Below are positions 34,786 to 43,124 of a DNA stretch of 64,000 nucleotides, one piece after another. The stretch comes from Mesobaculum littorinae. GTDB lineage: Bacteria > Pseudomonadota > Alphaproteobacteria > Rhodobacterales > Rhodobacteraceae. Made by a program: the position numbers and the translations under genes. The notes below the pieces were generated by a model. The model did not search any database and had not been told where the DNA came from. It saw only the letters and a program-made list of their open reading frames with translations. The stretch lies in assembly GCF_004011175.1 (NCBI RefSeq), contig NZ_RQXX01000002.1:898206-962205 (forward strand), in the 5' to 3' direction. Position 1 is the stretch's first letter, and the number at the start of each line of letters is the position of its first letter.

Positions 34786-36162
34786 ATGACCGATACCATC
34801 ACCACCATCAATCCTGCCACCGGCAAGACCCTCGACAGCTACTCGTATATGTCCGACGACGAGGCGCGCGGCGTCGTCGATGCGTGCCACGAGGCGTTTC
34901 TGGGCTGGAAGGCCCTCAGTGCAGAGCAGCGCGGCGACGCGATCCGCAAGGTCGGCGCCGGGCTCAAGGCCCGCAAGGACGAGCTGGTCAAGCTGATGAC
35001 CGCCGAGATGGGCAAGCTGGAAAGCCAAAGCGCTCAGGAGATCGACCTTTGCGTCGGCATCTGCGACTGGACCGCCGAAAACGGCCCCGCCGAGCTGGCC
35101 GACGACGAACGCGTGCTGCCGAATGGCGGCAAGGGGGTCGTCCATTACTCGCCCATCGGCGTCATCTACGGCATCCAGCCGTGGAATTTCCCGGCCTACC
35201 AGGTCGTCCGCTACTCGATCGCCAACCTGATGGCGGGCAACGGCGTCCTCCTCAAGCATGCCGAAAGCGTCACCGGATCGGCGATGCTCCTGCAGGAGAT
35301 CTACGACGCCGCGCTGCCCAAGGGGCTTTTCGGCGTGCTGCGGATCAGCCATGACCAGTCCGACGCGATCATCGACAATGACAAGGTGCGCGGCGTCACC
35401 CTGACCGGCAGCCCCACTGCAGGCTCCATCGTCGCCAAGAAGGCGGGCGAGAAGCTGAAGAAGACCGTGCTCGAACTGGGGTCGAACGACGCCTACATCG
35501 TGCTTGAGGACGCGGATATCGACCAGGCCGTGCAGCAATGCGTTCTGGGCCGGGTCTACAACAACGGCGAAACCTGCGTCGCGGCCAAGCGGTTCATCGT
35601 GGTCGATGCCGTCTACGACCGGTTCCGCGACGCCTTCGTCAAAGCGATGTCCGACGTGAAGGCAGGCGATCCGACGTCGGACGACACCGACCTCGGCCCG
35701 ATGGCGCGCGAGGATCTGCGCGACAAGCTGGCTGATCAGGTCAAGGACAGCGTCGCGCGCGGGGCCAAGGTGCTGTGCGGTGGCGAGGTGCCCGAGGGCC
35801 CGGGGTTCTTCTATCCCGCGACGGTTCTCGAAGACGTGGCGACGGGCCAGCCCGCCTATGATGACGAGCTTTTCGGGCCCGTCGCCGCGCTGATCCGTGC
35901 CACTGACGCCGATGATGCGATCCGCATCGCCAATGACAGCCGCTTCGGCCTGGGCGGCGGCATCTTCAGCCAGAACGAAGAGCGAGCGATCGCGCTGGCC
36001 GCCGAGCATTTCGATACCGGCATGGTCTTCGTGAACGGCTTCGGCGTGGCACAGCCAAACATGCCCTTCGGCGGCGTGAAGGACTCGGGCTACGGTCGCG
36101 AACACGGCGGCTTCGGCATCAAGGAGTTCGTCAACGCCAAGGCGATCAACGTCATGGGCTAG
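34786..36162 (+). CDS. NAD(P)-dependent aldehyde dehydrogenase (succinate-semialdehyde dehydrogenase-like)
   Basis: 458 residues of the aldehyde dehydrogenase superfamily, closest in pattern to the short GabD/Sad group that oxidises succinic semialdehyde. The general base glutamate is in VLELGSNDAYIV, the catalytic cysteine in NNGETCVAAKRF, and the nucleotide-binding LTGSPTAGSIVAKKAG is present. The C-terminal PFGGVKDSGYGREHGG is typical. No transporter or transaminase gene for GABA lies beside it, so the substrate is a guess. It converges with the methyltransferase gene. Confidence 0.88.
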   Translation: MTDTITTINPATGKTLDSYSYMSDDEARGVVDACHEAFLGWKALSAEQRGDAIRKVGAGLKARKDELVKLMTAEMGKLESQSAQEIDLCVGICDWTAENGPAELADDERVLPNGGKGVVHYSPIGVIYGIQPWNFPAYQVVRYSIANLMAGNGVLLKHAESVTGSAMLLQEIYDAALPKGLFGVLRISHDQSDAIIDNDKVRGVTLTGSPTAGSIVAKKAGEKLKKTVLELGSNDAYIVLEDADIDQAVQQCVLGRVYNNGETCVAAKRFIVVDAVYDRFRDAFVKAMSDVKAGDPTSDDTDLGPMAREDLRDKLADQVKDSVARGAKVLCGGEVPEGPGFFYPATVLEDVATGQPAYDDELFGPVAALIRATDADDAIRIANDSRFGLGGGIFSQNEERAIALAAEHFDTGMVFVNGFGVAQPNMPFGGVKDSGYGREHGGFGIKEFVNAKAINVMG

Positions 36163-36221
36163 GCCCGAAAGGGACCCGCGATGGGGATGGCCCCGTCGCA
36201 CGAGGGAAAGGGGGGCGGGCC

Positions 36222-37181
36222 TCAGGCCCGCCGCCTCCGCCGTCCGCCGCGGCCTGCGCCAGCATCCTGTGCGGCGCGGGCCGCGTCGACGTAAGGCGTG
36301 CCCGCCTCGACCGCGTCCAGCACCCGCCCGAACTTGATCCAGTCGGCGCCGTGCGCATCGTGGTTCATCAGCAGGTTGGCGGCCCGGATCGCCTCCATCT
36401 CGACCGCGCGGATCGGGTTCATGATCGCGCTGGTCATCCCCGCCCCGATCGCCATCGGCAGGAAGGCCGCGTTGATGCCGTGCCGGTGCGGAAGCCCGAA
36501 CGAGATGTTCGAGGCACCGCATGTCGTGTTGACGCCCAGCTCGTCCCGCAGGCGCCGGACGAGGGTGAAGACCTGCCGCCCCGCCGTGGCCATCGCGCCC
36601 ACCGGCATCACCAGCGGGTCGACGACGATGTCATGCGCGGGAATGCCGAAATCGGCGGCCCGTTCGACAATCTTCTTCGCCACTGCGAAGCGCACGTCTG
36701 GATCCTCGGAGATCCCGGTGTCGTCGTTCGAGATCGCGACCACCGGGACGTTGTACTTCTTAACCAGCGGCAGCACGACCTCCAGGCGCTCTTCCTCGCC
36801 CGTGACCGAGTTCAGGAGCGGCCGGCCGTTGCAGGCGGCAAGCCCGGCCTCCAGCGCGGCGGGCACCGAGCTGTCGATGCACAGCGGCGTGTCGGTCAGC
36901 CCCTGGACGAGTTCGAGCATCTTCACCATCAGCGGCGGCTCGGTCTCGTTCGGGTTGGGGTTCGAGTTGTAGACGACGCCCGCGTTGATATCGAGCACCA
37001 TCGCCCCGCAGGCGACCTGCGCCAGCGCGTCCGCCTCGACGGTCGAGAAATCGCCGGCCTCGAGTTCGGCCGCCAGTTTCTTGCGGCCGGTGGGGTTGAT
37101 CCGTTCCCCGATCACGCAGAACGGCTCGTCAAAGCCGATGGTGACGGTACGGGACTGCGATTCCACCACGGTGCGGGTCAT
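36222..37181 (-). CDS. Methyltetrahydrofolate:corrinoid methyltransferase-like protein (pterin-binding family)
   Basis: 319 residues of the dihydropteroate-synthase-like pterin-binding TIM barrel. IGERINPTGRKKLAAEL, GAMVLDINAG and CGASNISFGLPHRHGINAAF match the MeTr group that moves a methyl group between tetrahydrofolate and a corrinoid protein. The C terminus ends in an arginine-rich tail (GRGGRRRRRA), like the RamA-like protein. It is the last gene of a tightly overlapping operon with a HAD hydrolase and a small protein. No corrinoid-binding protein gene is in the window. Confidence 0.87.
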   Translation of the reverse strand: MTRTVVESQSRTVTIGFDEPFCVIGERINPTGRKKLAAELEAGDFSTVEADALAQVACGAMVLDINAGVVYNSNPNPNETEPPLMVKMLELVQGLTDTPLCIDSSVPAALEAGLAACNGRPLLNSVTGEEERLEVVLPLVKKYNVPVVAISNDDTGISEDPDVRFAVAKKIVERAADFGIPAHDIVVDPLVMPVGAMATAGRQVFTLVRRLRDELGVNTTCGASNISFGLPHRHGINAAFLPMAIGAGMTSAIMNPIRAVEMEAIRAANLLMNHDAHGADWIKFGRVLDAVEAGTPYVDAARAAQDAGAGRGGRRRRRA

Positions 37182-37831
37182 TGGCGGGCTCCTTCGGAGG
37201 GGCTGAGGATGGCGGCAAGGGCGGGGTCGTCGAAATCGTCGATCACGTCGGTGGCGCCATGGGCGCGCAGCTCGTCCGGGGACAGGCTCGATGTCAGCCC
37301 GACCGTGCGCAGCCCCGCCGCGACGGCAGCGCGAATGCCTGAGCCGCTGTCCTCGAAGGCGACGGCGGCGTCGGGGGATAGGTCCAGCCGGTCCAGCGCC
37401 ACCTGATAGGGCATCGGATCGGGTTTGCCGCGCGGCAGCTCGTCCCCGATCACGATGGTGTCGAAGGCATCGGAAAGATCGATGGCGCGCAGCATGGCGT
37501 CGGCATTGGCGCGCGGTGCGTTGGTGACGACCGCCATCGGCCAGCCCGCGGCCCGCGCCCGCGCCAGCAGCGGGCGCAGACCTGCCGCCGGTTCGGCCTC
37601 GGTCCCCAGAAGGTCGCGGAACGCGGCCTCTTTCTCGTCGGCCAAAGCCTGCGGGTCGGTGCCGGGCAGAAGCTGGAAGATATCCCGGTTCTGCCGCCCA
37701 TGGATCTGTGCGGTATAGAAGGCCTCGTCGATCTCGCGCCCGTGGCGGGCGAAGATGTCGATGAAGACGCGGGCATGCAGGGGATCGGTGTCCAGCAGCG
37801 TGCCGTCGAGGTCGAACAGAAGCGCGGGCAT
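37178..37831 (-). CDS. HAD-family phosphatase
   Basis: 217 residues of the beta-phosphoglucomutase/phosphoglycolate phosphatase type. Motif I is FDLDGTLLDTDPLH, the cap domain follows, the lysine motif is GKPDPMPYQVALDRL and the last is AFEDSGSGIRAAV. The substrate is unknown. It overlaps the methyltransferase start by four bases (ATGA) and the upstream small gene's stop by one base, so all three are co-translated. Confidence 0.88.
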   Translation of the reverse strand: MPALLFDLDGTLLDTDPLHARVFIDIFARHGREIDEAFYTAQIHGRQNRDIFQLLPGTDPQALADEKEAAFRDLLGTEAEPAAGLRPLLARARAAGWPMAVVTNAPRANADAMLRAIDLSDAFDTIVIGDELPRGKPDPMPYQVALDRLDLSPDAAVAFEDSGSGIRAAVAAGLRTVGLTSSLSPDELRAHGATDVIDDFDDPALAAILSPSEGARQ

Positions 37832-38130
37832 CAGGCCGCGCTCCCGCCGTTGGCGATCAGCGTGCGCAGGCGGTCGGGCGTGTAATCGGCGTCCAGCCGT
37901 GCGGCCCAGTCCTCGGCCAGCGCCTCGGGCGTGCCCTCGGCCGCGATCGGATCGGCGCGCCGCCACTCGGCAAGGTAGGCATCCGTCCCTGCCGCGCCCG
38001 AGGCCATGGCGGCGCGGTCGATCGCCTGTTCGAACCGCTCGGGCAGCGGACGCTTGACCGCCGCCCGACCGCGACCGACCAGGACCTGGGCCGGGATGTC
38101 ACGCCAGTAGACGATGGTGATATCGGGCAT
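37831..38130 (-). CDS. Small conserved protein (so-called virulence factor family)
   Basis: 99-residue protein starting MPDITIVYWRDIPAQVLVGR, matching the small family often labelled virulence factor in databases, though the label has no clear functional basis. It is first in the three-gene operon with the HAD phosphatase and methyltetrahydrofolate methyltransferase, so a link to one-carbon or corrinoid chemistry is more likely than virulence. No signal peptide or membrane segment is seen. Confidence 0.75.
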   Translation of the reverse strand: MPDITIVYWRDIPAQVLVGRGRAAVKRPLPERFEQAIDRAAMASGAAGTDAYLAEWRRADPIAAEGTPEALAEDWAARLDADYTPDRLRTLIANGGSAA

Positions 38131-38486
38131 TGCGTCGGGCTTCCTTGCGGTGGTCCCCTCCTGATACGCGGCGCGGGCGGTGCGGGAGGGGTCAATTTCG
38201 ACATCTCTGCCCCGCGCTGCGACTCGCGCCGCGCCGGGGACATGCCAGCGGTATAGGGGGGCGCGGGTCCGCCGCGCCAGTCATCCGGCCATGAAAGATC
38301 TGCAACACCTTGTTGCGGTCGGACGGAAAAGCGGTGCGGGCAGGGCCATCCCCCCCAGGGGCACCGAGCCCGGGGACCTGTCCGGTTTGCCGGGTCCGGC
38401 CCGCGACGGGGCGACACAGGCCGCAATGCTTGCGCCGAACCGGATTGGCCCCTAGCATGGGGGCAACCTGATTGGAGGGCGATTTC
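38131..38486. other. Divergent intergenic region before ppx/gppA
   Basis: About 355 bases with no supportable gene between the divergent small-protein operon and the exopolyphosphatase gene. Both promoters should lie here. The GGAGGG ribosome site of the latter is at 38474-38479. Confidence 0.5.
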
Positions 38487-39605
38487 ATGGCGCCCAAGCG
38501 TCCCGCCGGTGGTGCGGGCGCGTTCCCGAAGCCGGTCGAGCCGCCTTCGCCACCGAACGCCGACCCGGCGGAGCTTTATGCTGCGCTGGACCTCGGCACC
38601 AATAGCTGTCGCATGCTGATTGCCCAGCCCAAGGGCAACCAGTTTCACGTCGTGGACAGCTTTTCGAAGACCGTTCAACTGGGTCTGGGGCTTGAAGCCT
38701 CGGGCCGGCTGTCGCGGTCGTCGATGAACCGAACCGTGCAGGCCCTGCGGATCTGCCGCAAGAAGCTGCGCAAGCACAACGTCCAGCGGATGCGGCTGGT
38801 CGCTACCGAGGCCTGCCGCCGCGCCACCAACGCGCGCGACTTCATGGGCCATGTCGAACGCGAGACCGGTCTGAAGCTCGAGATCATCCAGCCAGAGGAG
38901 GAAGCCCGGCTTGCCGTGATCTCCTGCGCGCCGCTGGTATCGACCCGGACCGACCAGCTTCTGGTGATCGACATCGGCGGCGGCTCGACCGAGCTGGTGT
39001 GGATCGACCTGACCCGCGTGCCCCGGGTGGATCGGCCGCGGGCGATCATGCGGCTGCATTCGGGCTTCACGCCCAAGGCCGGGTCGCCGTTTCCGGCGGC
39101 GCGGGTGGTCGACTGGATCTCGGTGCCGCTTGGCGTCGCGACCCTGCGCGACCAGTTCAACGATGTCGAAAACGATGCCGCGCGCTTTGCGCTGATGTCG
39201 TGGTTCTTCGAGGAGAACCTGTCGGACTTCTCTCCCTATGCCTCGGAGCAGGCGAAGGATGGGTTCCAGATCATCGGCACCTCGGGCACGGTCACCACCG
39301 TCGCGGCAAGCCACCTTGAGCTGAAACGCTATGATCGTAACCGGGTGGACGGACTGCGCATGACCTCGGACCAGATCGACAAGGTGATCCGCGATTACCT
39401 TGCGCTGGGGCCCGAGGGGCGGCGCACCGACCCGCGCATTGGACGCGACCGCCATGCGCTGATCATGTCGGGCGCGGCGATCCTGCAGGCGCTGCTGCGG
39501 GTCTGGCCGACGGACCGCCTGTCGGTGGCCGACCGGGGCCTGCGCGAAGGGCTGCTCTATGCCCAGATGTCCGCCGACGGGGTGCTGGAGGACGGACCTT
39601 TCTAG
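38487..39605 (+). CDS. Exopolyphosphatase/guanosine pentaphosphatase family
   Basis: 372 residues of the Ppx/GppA phosphatase family, which hydrolyses polyphosphate or pppGpp. The ASKHA nucleotide-binding motifs are [14 protein letters not shown] and [15 protein letters not shown], with the EEARLAV and [10 protein letters not shown] stretches. It lacks the extra C-terminal HD-like domain of long E. coli Ppx, so it is the short type. The ATG at 38487 is preferred because GGAGGG lies seven bases before it. It is followed by rlmE on the same strand. Confidence 0.9.
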   Translation: MAPKRPAGGAGAFPKPVEPPSPPNADPAELYAALDLGTNSCRMLIAQPKGNQFHVVDSFSKTVQLGLGLEASGRLSRSSMNRTVQALRICRKKLRKHNVQRMRLVATEACRRATNARDFMGHVERETGLKLEIIQPEEEARLAVISCAPLVSTRTDQLLVIDIGGGSTELVWIDLTRVPRVDRPRAIMRLHSGFTPKAGSPFPAARVVDWISVPLGVATLRDQFNDVENDAARFALMSWFFEENLSDFSPYASEQAKDGFQIIGTSGTVTTVAASHLELKRYDRNRVDGLRMTSDQIDKVIRDYLALGPEGRRTDPRIGRDRHALIMSGAAILQALLRVWPTDRLSVADRGLREGLLYAQMSADGVLEDGPF

Positions 39606-39736
39606 GTGTCGGCCTCGGGTCAGCCTCGGGGGTGAGGCGCTCATCGGCCCTTGCGGGCCTTTTCGCGGTGGTCCATGTCGCGCGGGTCCGCCCGGCGGCG
39701 GAGCGCGGCGCGGACATGCGGGATACGAAGGACGCT

Positions 39737-40441
39737 ATGGCAAAGAAACCCACATCGGGGCGCGGACGGCGCGATCTGACGGTCAAGGTCAAGACCGCGC
39801 GGGGCCGCAAGCTAAGCTCGACCCGCTGGCTGGAACGGCAGCTGAACGACCCCTACGTGCAGCGCGCCCGGGCCGAGGGATATCGTGGCCGCGCGGCGTT
39901 CAAGATCCTTGAACTGGACGACAGGTTCCGGTTCCTCGTGCCTGGCGCCCGCGTCGTCGACCTGGGCTGCGCGCCGGGCGGCTGGTGCCAAGTGGCGGTG
40001 ACCCGGGTGAACGCGCTGGGCGAAAAGTCGGGCAAGGCGCAGGGCCGGGTGCTGGGCATCGACCTGCAGGAGGTCGAGCCGATCACCGGGGCCGAGATCC
40101 ATCAGCTGGATTTCATGGAGGACGACGCCGACGCCAAGGTCAAGGCCTGGCTCGGCGGCCCGGCCGAGGTGGTGATGTCGGACATGGCGGCCTCGTCCTC
40201 GGGACACAAGCAGACCGACCACCTGCGCATCGTCGCGCTGTGCGAGGCTGCGGCCGAACTTGCCTTCGACGTGCTCGAGCCGGGCGGAACCTTCGTGGCG
40301 AAGGTGCTGGCGGGCGGGGCCGAAACCGGCCTGCAGACCCTGCTGAAGCAGCGCTTCGACAAGGTCGCGAACGTCAAGCCGCCCTCCAGCCGTGCCGACT
40401 CGTCCGAGAAATTCGTGGTCGCCATGGGCTTCCGGGGCTGA
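39737..40441 (+). CDS. rlmE: 23S rRNA 2'-O-ribose methyltransferase RlmE
   Basis: FtsJ/RrmJ-type enzyme (234 residues) that methylates U2552 of 23S rRNA. The SAM motif [15 protein letters not shown], the catalytic aspartate in [16 protein letters not shown] and the lysine in FVAKVLAGG are visible, plus the typical N-terminal [14 protein letters not shown]. The start at 39737 follows GAAGGA; upstream in-frame ATGs (39632, 39716) add non-conserved residues. The pair ppx-rlmE is common in Rhodobacterales. Confidence 0.95.
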   Translation: MAKKPTSGRGRRDLTVKVKTARGRKLSSTRWLERQLNDPYVQRARAEGYRGRAAFKILELDDRFRFLVPGARVVDLGCAPGGWCQVAVTRVNALGEKSGKAQGRVLGIDLQEVEPITGAEIHQLDFMEDDADAKVKAWLGGPAEVVMSDMAASSSGHKQTDHLRIVALCEAAAELAFDVLEPGGTFVAKVLAGGAETGLQTLLKQRFDKVANVKPPSSRADSSEKFVVAMGFRG

Positions 40442-40487
40442 CACTCGGTTGCCGGACCGCCCGCCGCCGGCATTGTCGACGGGGGCA

Positions 40488-40575
40488 GGGCGGTGCGCGA
40501 AAGGGCGGTGTCGGTTTGTCCGGTGCCGGTTTGGGCGGTGCGGGGTTGGGCGGCGCGGGGCGGGGCGGTGCGGCC
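40488..40575. repeat. Low-complexity GGGCGGTGC repeats
   Basis: The gap between rlmE and the converging kinase gene is filled with short imperfect direct repeats of GGGCGGTG and CGGTTTG type units (at least six GGCGG-containing copies). It runs up to the kinase stop codon. A slippage-prone patch rather than a regulatory site, as far as I can tell. Confidence 0.6.
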
Positions 40576-41897
40576 TACCGCGCCAGCACCATGTCGGCCC
40601 TCAGGCCGCCCAGGTCGGCACTGTCGCCCAGCCGCAGCACGCCGCCGTGCTGCCGGGCGATATCGGCGGCGATCGCCAGGCCCAGCCCGACGCCGCCCCC
40701 GCGGTTCTGGTTTCGCGCCGTGTCGAGCCGCTGAAAGGGCTTCATCGCCTCGTCGCGCGCCTCGGGCGGAATGCCGGGGCCGTCATCCTCGACGCTGAAG
40801 ACAACCGCGCGTTCGGTCACCGCGACGCTCAGACGCGCGCGCGTGCCATAGCGCACCGCGTTGCCCAAAAGGTTGTCGAGCGCGCGCGCCATCGCCTGCG
40901 GCCGCAGCATCACGGGCTCGGCCCCGTCGATCCGGCCCAACGCGACCGCGTGGCCCGCGCGGTGCGCCCGCGCCACGGCCTCGCCCGCAACCTCGGCCGG
41001 GTCGCATTCGACGCTGTCGTCCAGCGCCTCGAGCCGGGCGAAATCGAGGAACGTCGCCAGCATTTCTTCCATCTCGGCGACGTCGCGGGACAGGTCTTCG
41101 GTCTCGGCGTTGTCGTCCAGCATAGAAAGGCTCAGCTTCATCCGGGTCAGGGGGGTGCGCAGGTCGTGGCTGACCCCCGACAACATCAGCGTACGCTGCT
41201 GTGTCTGACGCTCGATCCGCATCCGCATGTCGAGAAACGCGTGCCCCGCCGCGCGCACCTCGGTCGCGCCCGAGGGGCGATAGGGCACCACGCGACCGCG
41301 GCCGAACGCCTCGGCCGCCGCTGCCAGCCGTTTGACCGGGCGCAGCTGGTTGCGCAGGAACAGGTAGGCGATCAGCGTCATCAGCAGGCTGACCACCACC
41401 ATCAGCACCAGAAGCTGGTGCGGGTTCGACGCCGATACGCGGTAGCGCGGAAACCGGATCGCCACCGGGCCGTTGCGCGTGTCGACCGTAAGATGCACCT
41501 GCGAGATGTCGGTCGCCAGATCGATCCCCCGGAGGCCCTCCAGCCGTTCCTGCAGGATCGAGATCACCACCCGGCCCGACAGGTCGTAGAACCGCCGCGT
41601 GGCGCTGGCCACGGGGGTGGGGTCGGGCAGCGTCGTGTCCAGCGACAGCGCGCGCGCCAGGGGTTGCGCCACCTCGCGCGCCGCCCGGGGCGTGGGCGCG
41701 GCATCGATGCGGTCGGCCAGCAGGCTGAGCTCCAGCTCGACACTGCCGGTCATCTGGTCGGTGACGCCTTCGAAATGCCGCTGGATGAATGTGATCGACA
41801 ACACCAGCTGGATCGTCACCACCGGCAGAAGCAGGATCAGAGCCGCCCGGCCGTAAAGCGACCGCGGCATGGAGCGTTTGAGCCAGTGCATCGACAT
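40575..41897 (-). CDS. EnvZ-like sensor histidine kinase
   Basis: 440-residue inner-membrane kinase. The first helix is at about 18-36, a periplasmic sensor follows (about 40-160), then a second helix (about 165-185), a HAMP domain (RNQLRPVKRLAAAAEAFGRG), the H-box SGVSHDLRTPLTRMK, and N, G1 and G2 boxes (ALDNLLGNAVRYG, EDDGPGIPPEARD, GGVGLGLAIAADIA). The domain order and H-box are those of EnvZ. No response-regulator gene is adjacent in this window. Its start faces the metallo-hydrolase gene 43 bases away. Confidence 0.92.
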   Translation of the reverse strand: MSMHWLKRSMPRSLYGRAALILLLPVVTIQLVLSITFIQRHFEGVTDQMTGSVELELSLLADRIDAAPTPRAAREVAQPLARALSLDTTLPDPTPVASATRRFYDLSGRVVISILQERLEGLRGIDLATDISQVHLTVDTRNGPVAIRFPRYRVSASNPHQLLVLMVVVSLLMTLIAYLFLRNQLRPVKRLAAAAEAFGRGRVVPYRPSGATEVRAAGHAFLDMRMRIERQTQQRTLMLSGVSHDLRTPLTRMKLSLSMLDDNAETEDLSRDVAEMEEMLATFLDFARLEALDDSVECDPAEVAGEAVARAHRAGHAVALGRIDGAEPVMLRPQAMARALDNLLGNAVRYGTRARLSVAVTERAVVFSVEDDGPGIPPEARDEAMKPFQRLDTARNQNRGGGVGLGLAIAADIARQHGGVLRLGDSADLGGLRADMVLAR

Positions 41898-41940
41898 GGC
41901 CTATGCCTTAGCGCAGCAGGGGCCGACACGGAAAGACGGA

Positions 41941-42861
41941 ATGGCGATGACGGGACAGGGTGAGGGCAGGGGGGATGCGGTCTGGCCAGGGCTACCCGAA
42001 GGCGTCTCTTGCGTGATCGCGCCCAATGCCGGCCCCCTGACAGGGTCCGGCACAAATACGTGGATCCTCGTCGCGGCGCGGCCCGTCGTCATCGACCCCG
42101 GGCCCGACGACCCGGCGCACCTGGCCGCGATACTGGCGCATCTGGACGGCCGGCGGCCCGAGGCGATCCTCGTCACCCATGCGCATGCCGATCACGCCGG
42201 GCTGGCCCGCCCGCTGGCGGCACGCACCGGCGCCCCGGTGCTGGCCTATGGCGATGCGACGGCGGGGCGGTCGCCTGCGATGCGCGCGCTCGCCGCCGCG
42301 GGCCACGGCTGGGCCGGGGAGGGGGTGGCCAGCGTCGGCGCCCCCGACCGGGCGCTGGCGGACGGTGAGGTCCTGTCGATGGCGGGGCGCCGCATCGTTG
42401 CGCTCTGGACGCCCGGCCACTTCGGCAACCACCTGAGCTTCGAGGTCGATCGCGCGATCTTCTCGGGCGATCTGGCGATGGGCTGGGCCAGCACCCTGAT
42501 CTCGCCGCCGGACGGCGACGTCGACGATTTCATCGCCTCCTGCCGCAGGTTGCGGGGGCGGGACCCGGCGATCCTCTTGCCCGGTCACGGCGCACCGGTC
42601 GCAGGGGCCGCGGACCGCCTGGACTGGCTGATCCGCCACCGGCAGGAGCGGGAGGCCGCGGTGCTGGCGCATCTGTCCCGCGGTGCGGCCGATCTTGCCG
42701 GACTGACTGCCGCGATCTACGCGGGCACCGACCCCGCGCTGCACCCTGCGGCGGCGCGCAACCTTTTCGCCCATCTCGTGGCCCTGCACGCCCGAGGCCG
42801 CGTCCAGGCGACCCCCGCGCTGTCTCCCGAGGCCCTGTTTTCACAGGCGGACGTCGGGTAA
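41941..42861 (+). CDS. Metallo-beta-lactamase-fold hydrolase (LACTB2-like)
   Basis: 306 residues. The zinc-binding THAHADHAGL motif, the TPGHFGNHLSF and FSGDLAMG strands and LLPGHGAPV give the canonical MBL ligands. A C-terminal helical domain with RQEREAAVLAHL is typical of the LACTB2/glyoxalase-II-like group, which includes RNA or thioester hydrolases. The substrate is unknown. The ATG at 41941 is chosen, near the second ATG at 41947; earlier in-frame starts would overlap the divergent kinase gene. Confidence 0.85.
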   Translation: MAMTGQGEGRGDAVWPGLPEGVSCVIAPNAGPLTGSGTNTWILVAARPVVIDPGPDDPAHLAAILAHLDGRRPEAILVTHAHADHAGLARPLAARTGAPVLAYGDATAGRSPAMRALAAAGHGWAGEGVASVGAPDRALADGEVLSMAGRRIVALWTPGHFGNHLSFEVDRAIFSGDLAMGWASTLISPPDGDVDDFIASCRRLRGRDPAILLPGHGAPVAGAADRLDWLIRHRQEREAAVLAHLSRGAADLAGLTAAIYAGTDPALHPAAARNLFAHLVALHARGRVQATPALSPEALFSQADVG

Positions 42862-42885
42862 TCGCTTTTTTGCTCCCAAGCCCAC

Positions 42886-42914
42886 TGGACGCCCCTGTCG
42901 GGTCTTGCTATATG
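42886..42914 (+). promoter_or_regulatory. Promoter of the tRNA-Asn gene
   Basis: TGGACG (42886-42891) and TATATG (42909-42914) with a 17-base spacer, predicting a start about 5 bases before the mature tRNA. Confidence 0.5.
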
Positions 42915-42925
42915 CGCCCCCGTGT

Positions 42926-43000
42926 TCCGGCGTAGCTCAGCGGTAGAGCAGTTGACTGTTAATCAATTGGTCGTAGGTTCGATCCCTACCGCCGGAGCCA
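42926..43000 (+). tRNA. tRNA-Asn (GTT)
   Basis: 75 bases including an encoded CCA. The acceptor stem TCCGGCG pairs with CGCCGGA, the D arm is AGCTCAGCGGTAGAGC, the anticodon loop is CTGTTAA with anticodon GTT, and the T arm is GTAGGTTCGATCCCTAC. Its 3' end abuts the integrase-bearing element, so it is the likely insertion target and the tRNA has been kept whole by the left attachment sequence. Confidence 0.97.
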
Positions 43001-43050
43001 ATTCACCCACTAAGCCATTGATAATCAAGGCATAGGCTGAATTTGGCAAG

Positions 43051-43072
43051 TACAGTGTCACACAGCACTGTA
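43051..43072 (+). other. Inverted repeat upstream of the integrase
   Basis: TACAGTG (43051-43057) and CACTGTA (43066-43072) with an 8-base spacer, between the tRNA and the integrase start. It could be an operator or an arm-type recombinase or excisionase site. Confidence 0.4.
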
Positions 43073-43124
43073 GCACAAGTTCCTGAAATGCGGGTCGCTC
43101 GTCTCCAATCCTGGAGGCCGCATC

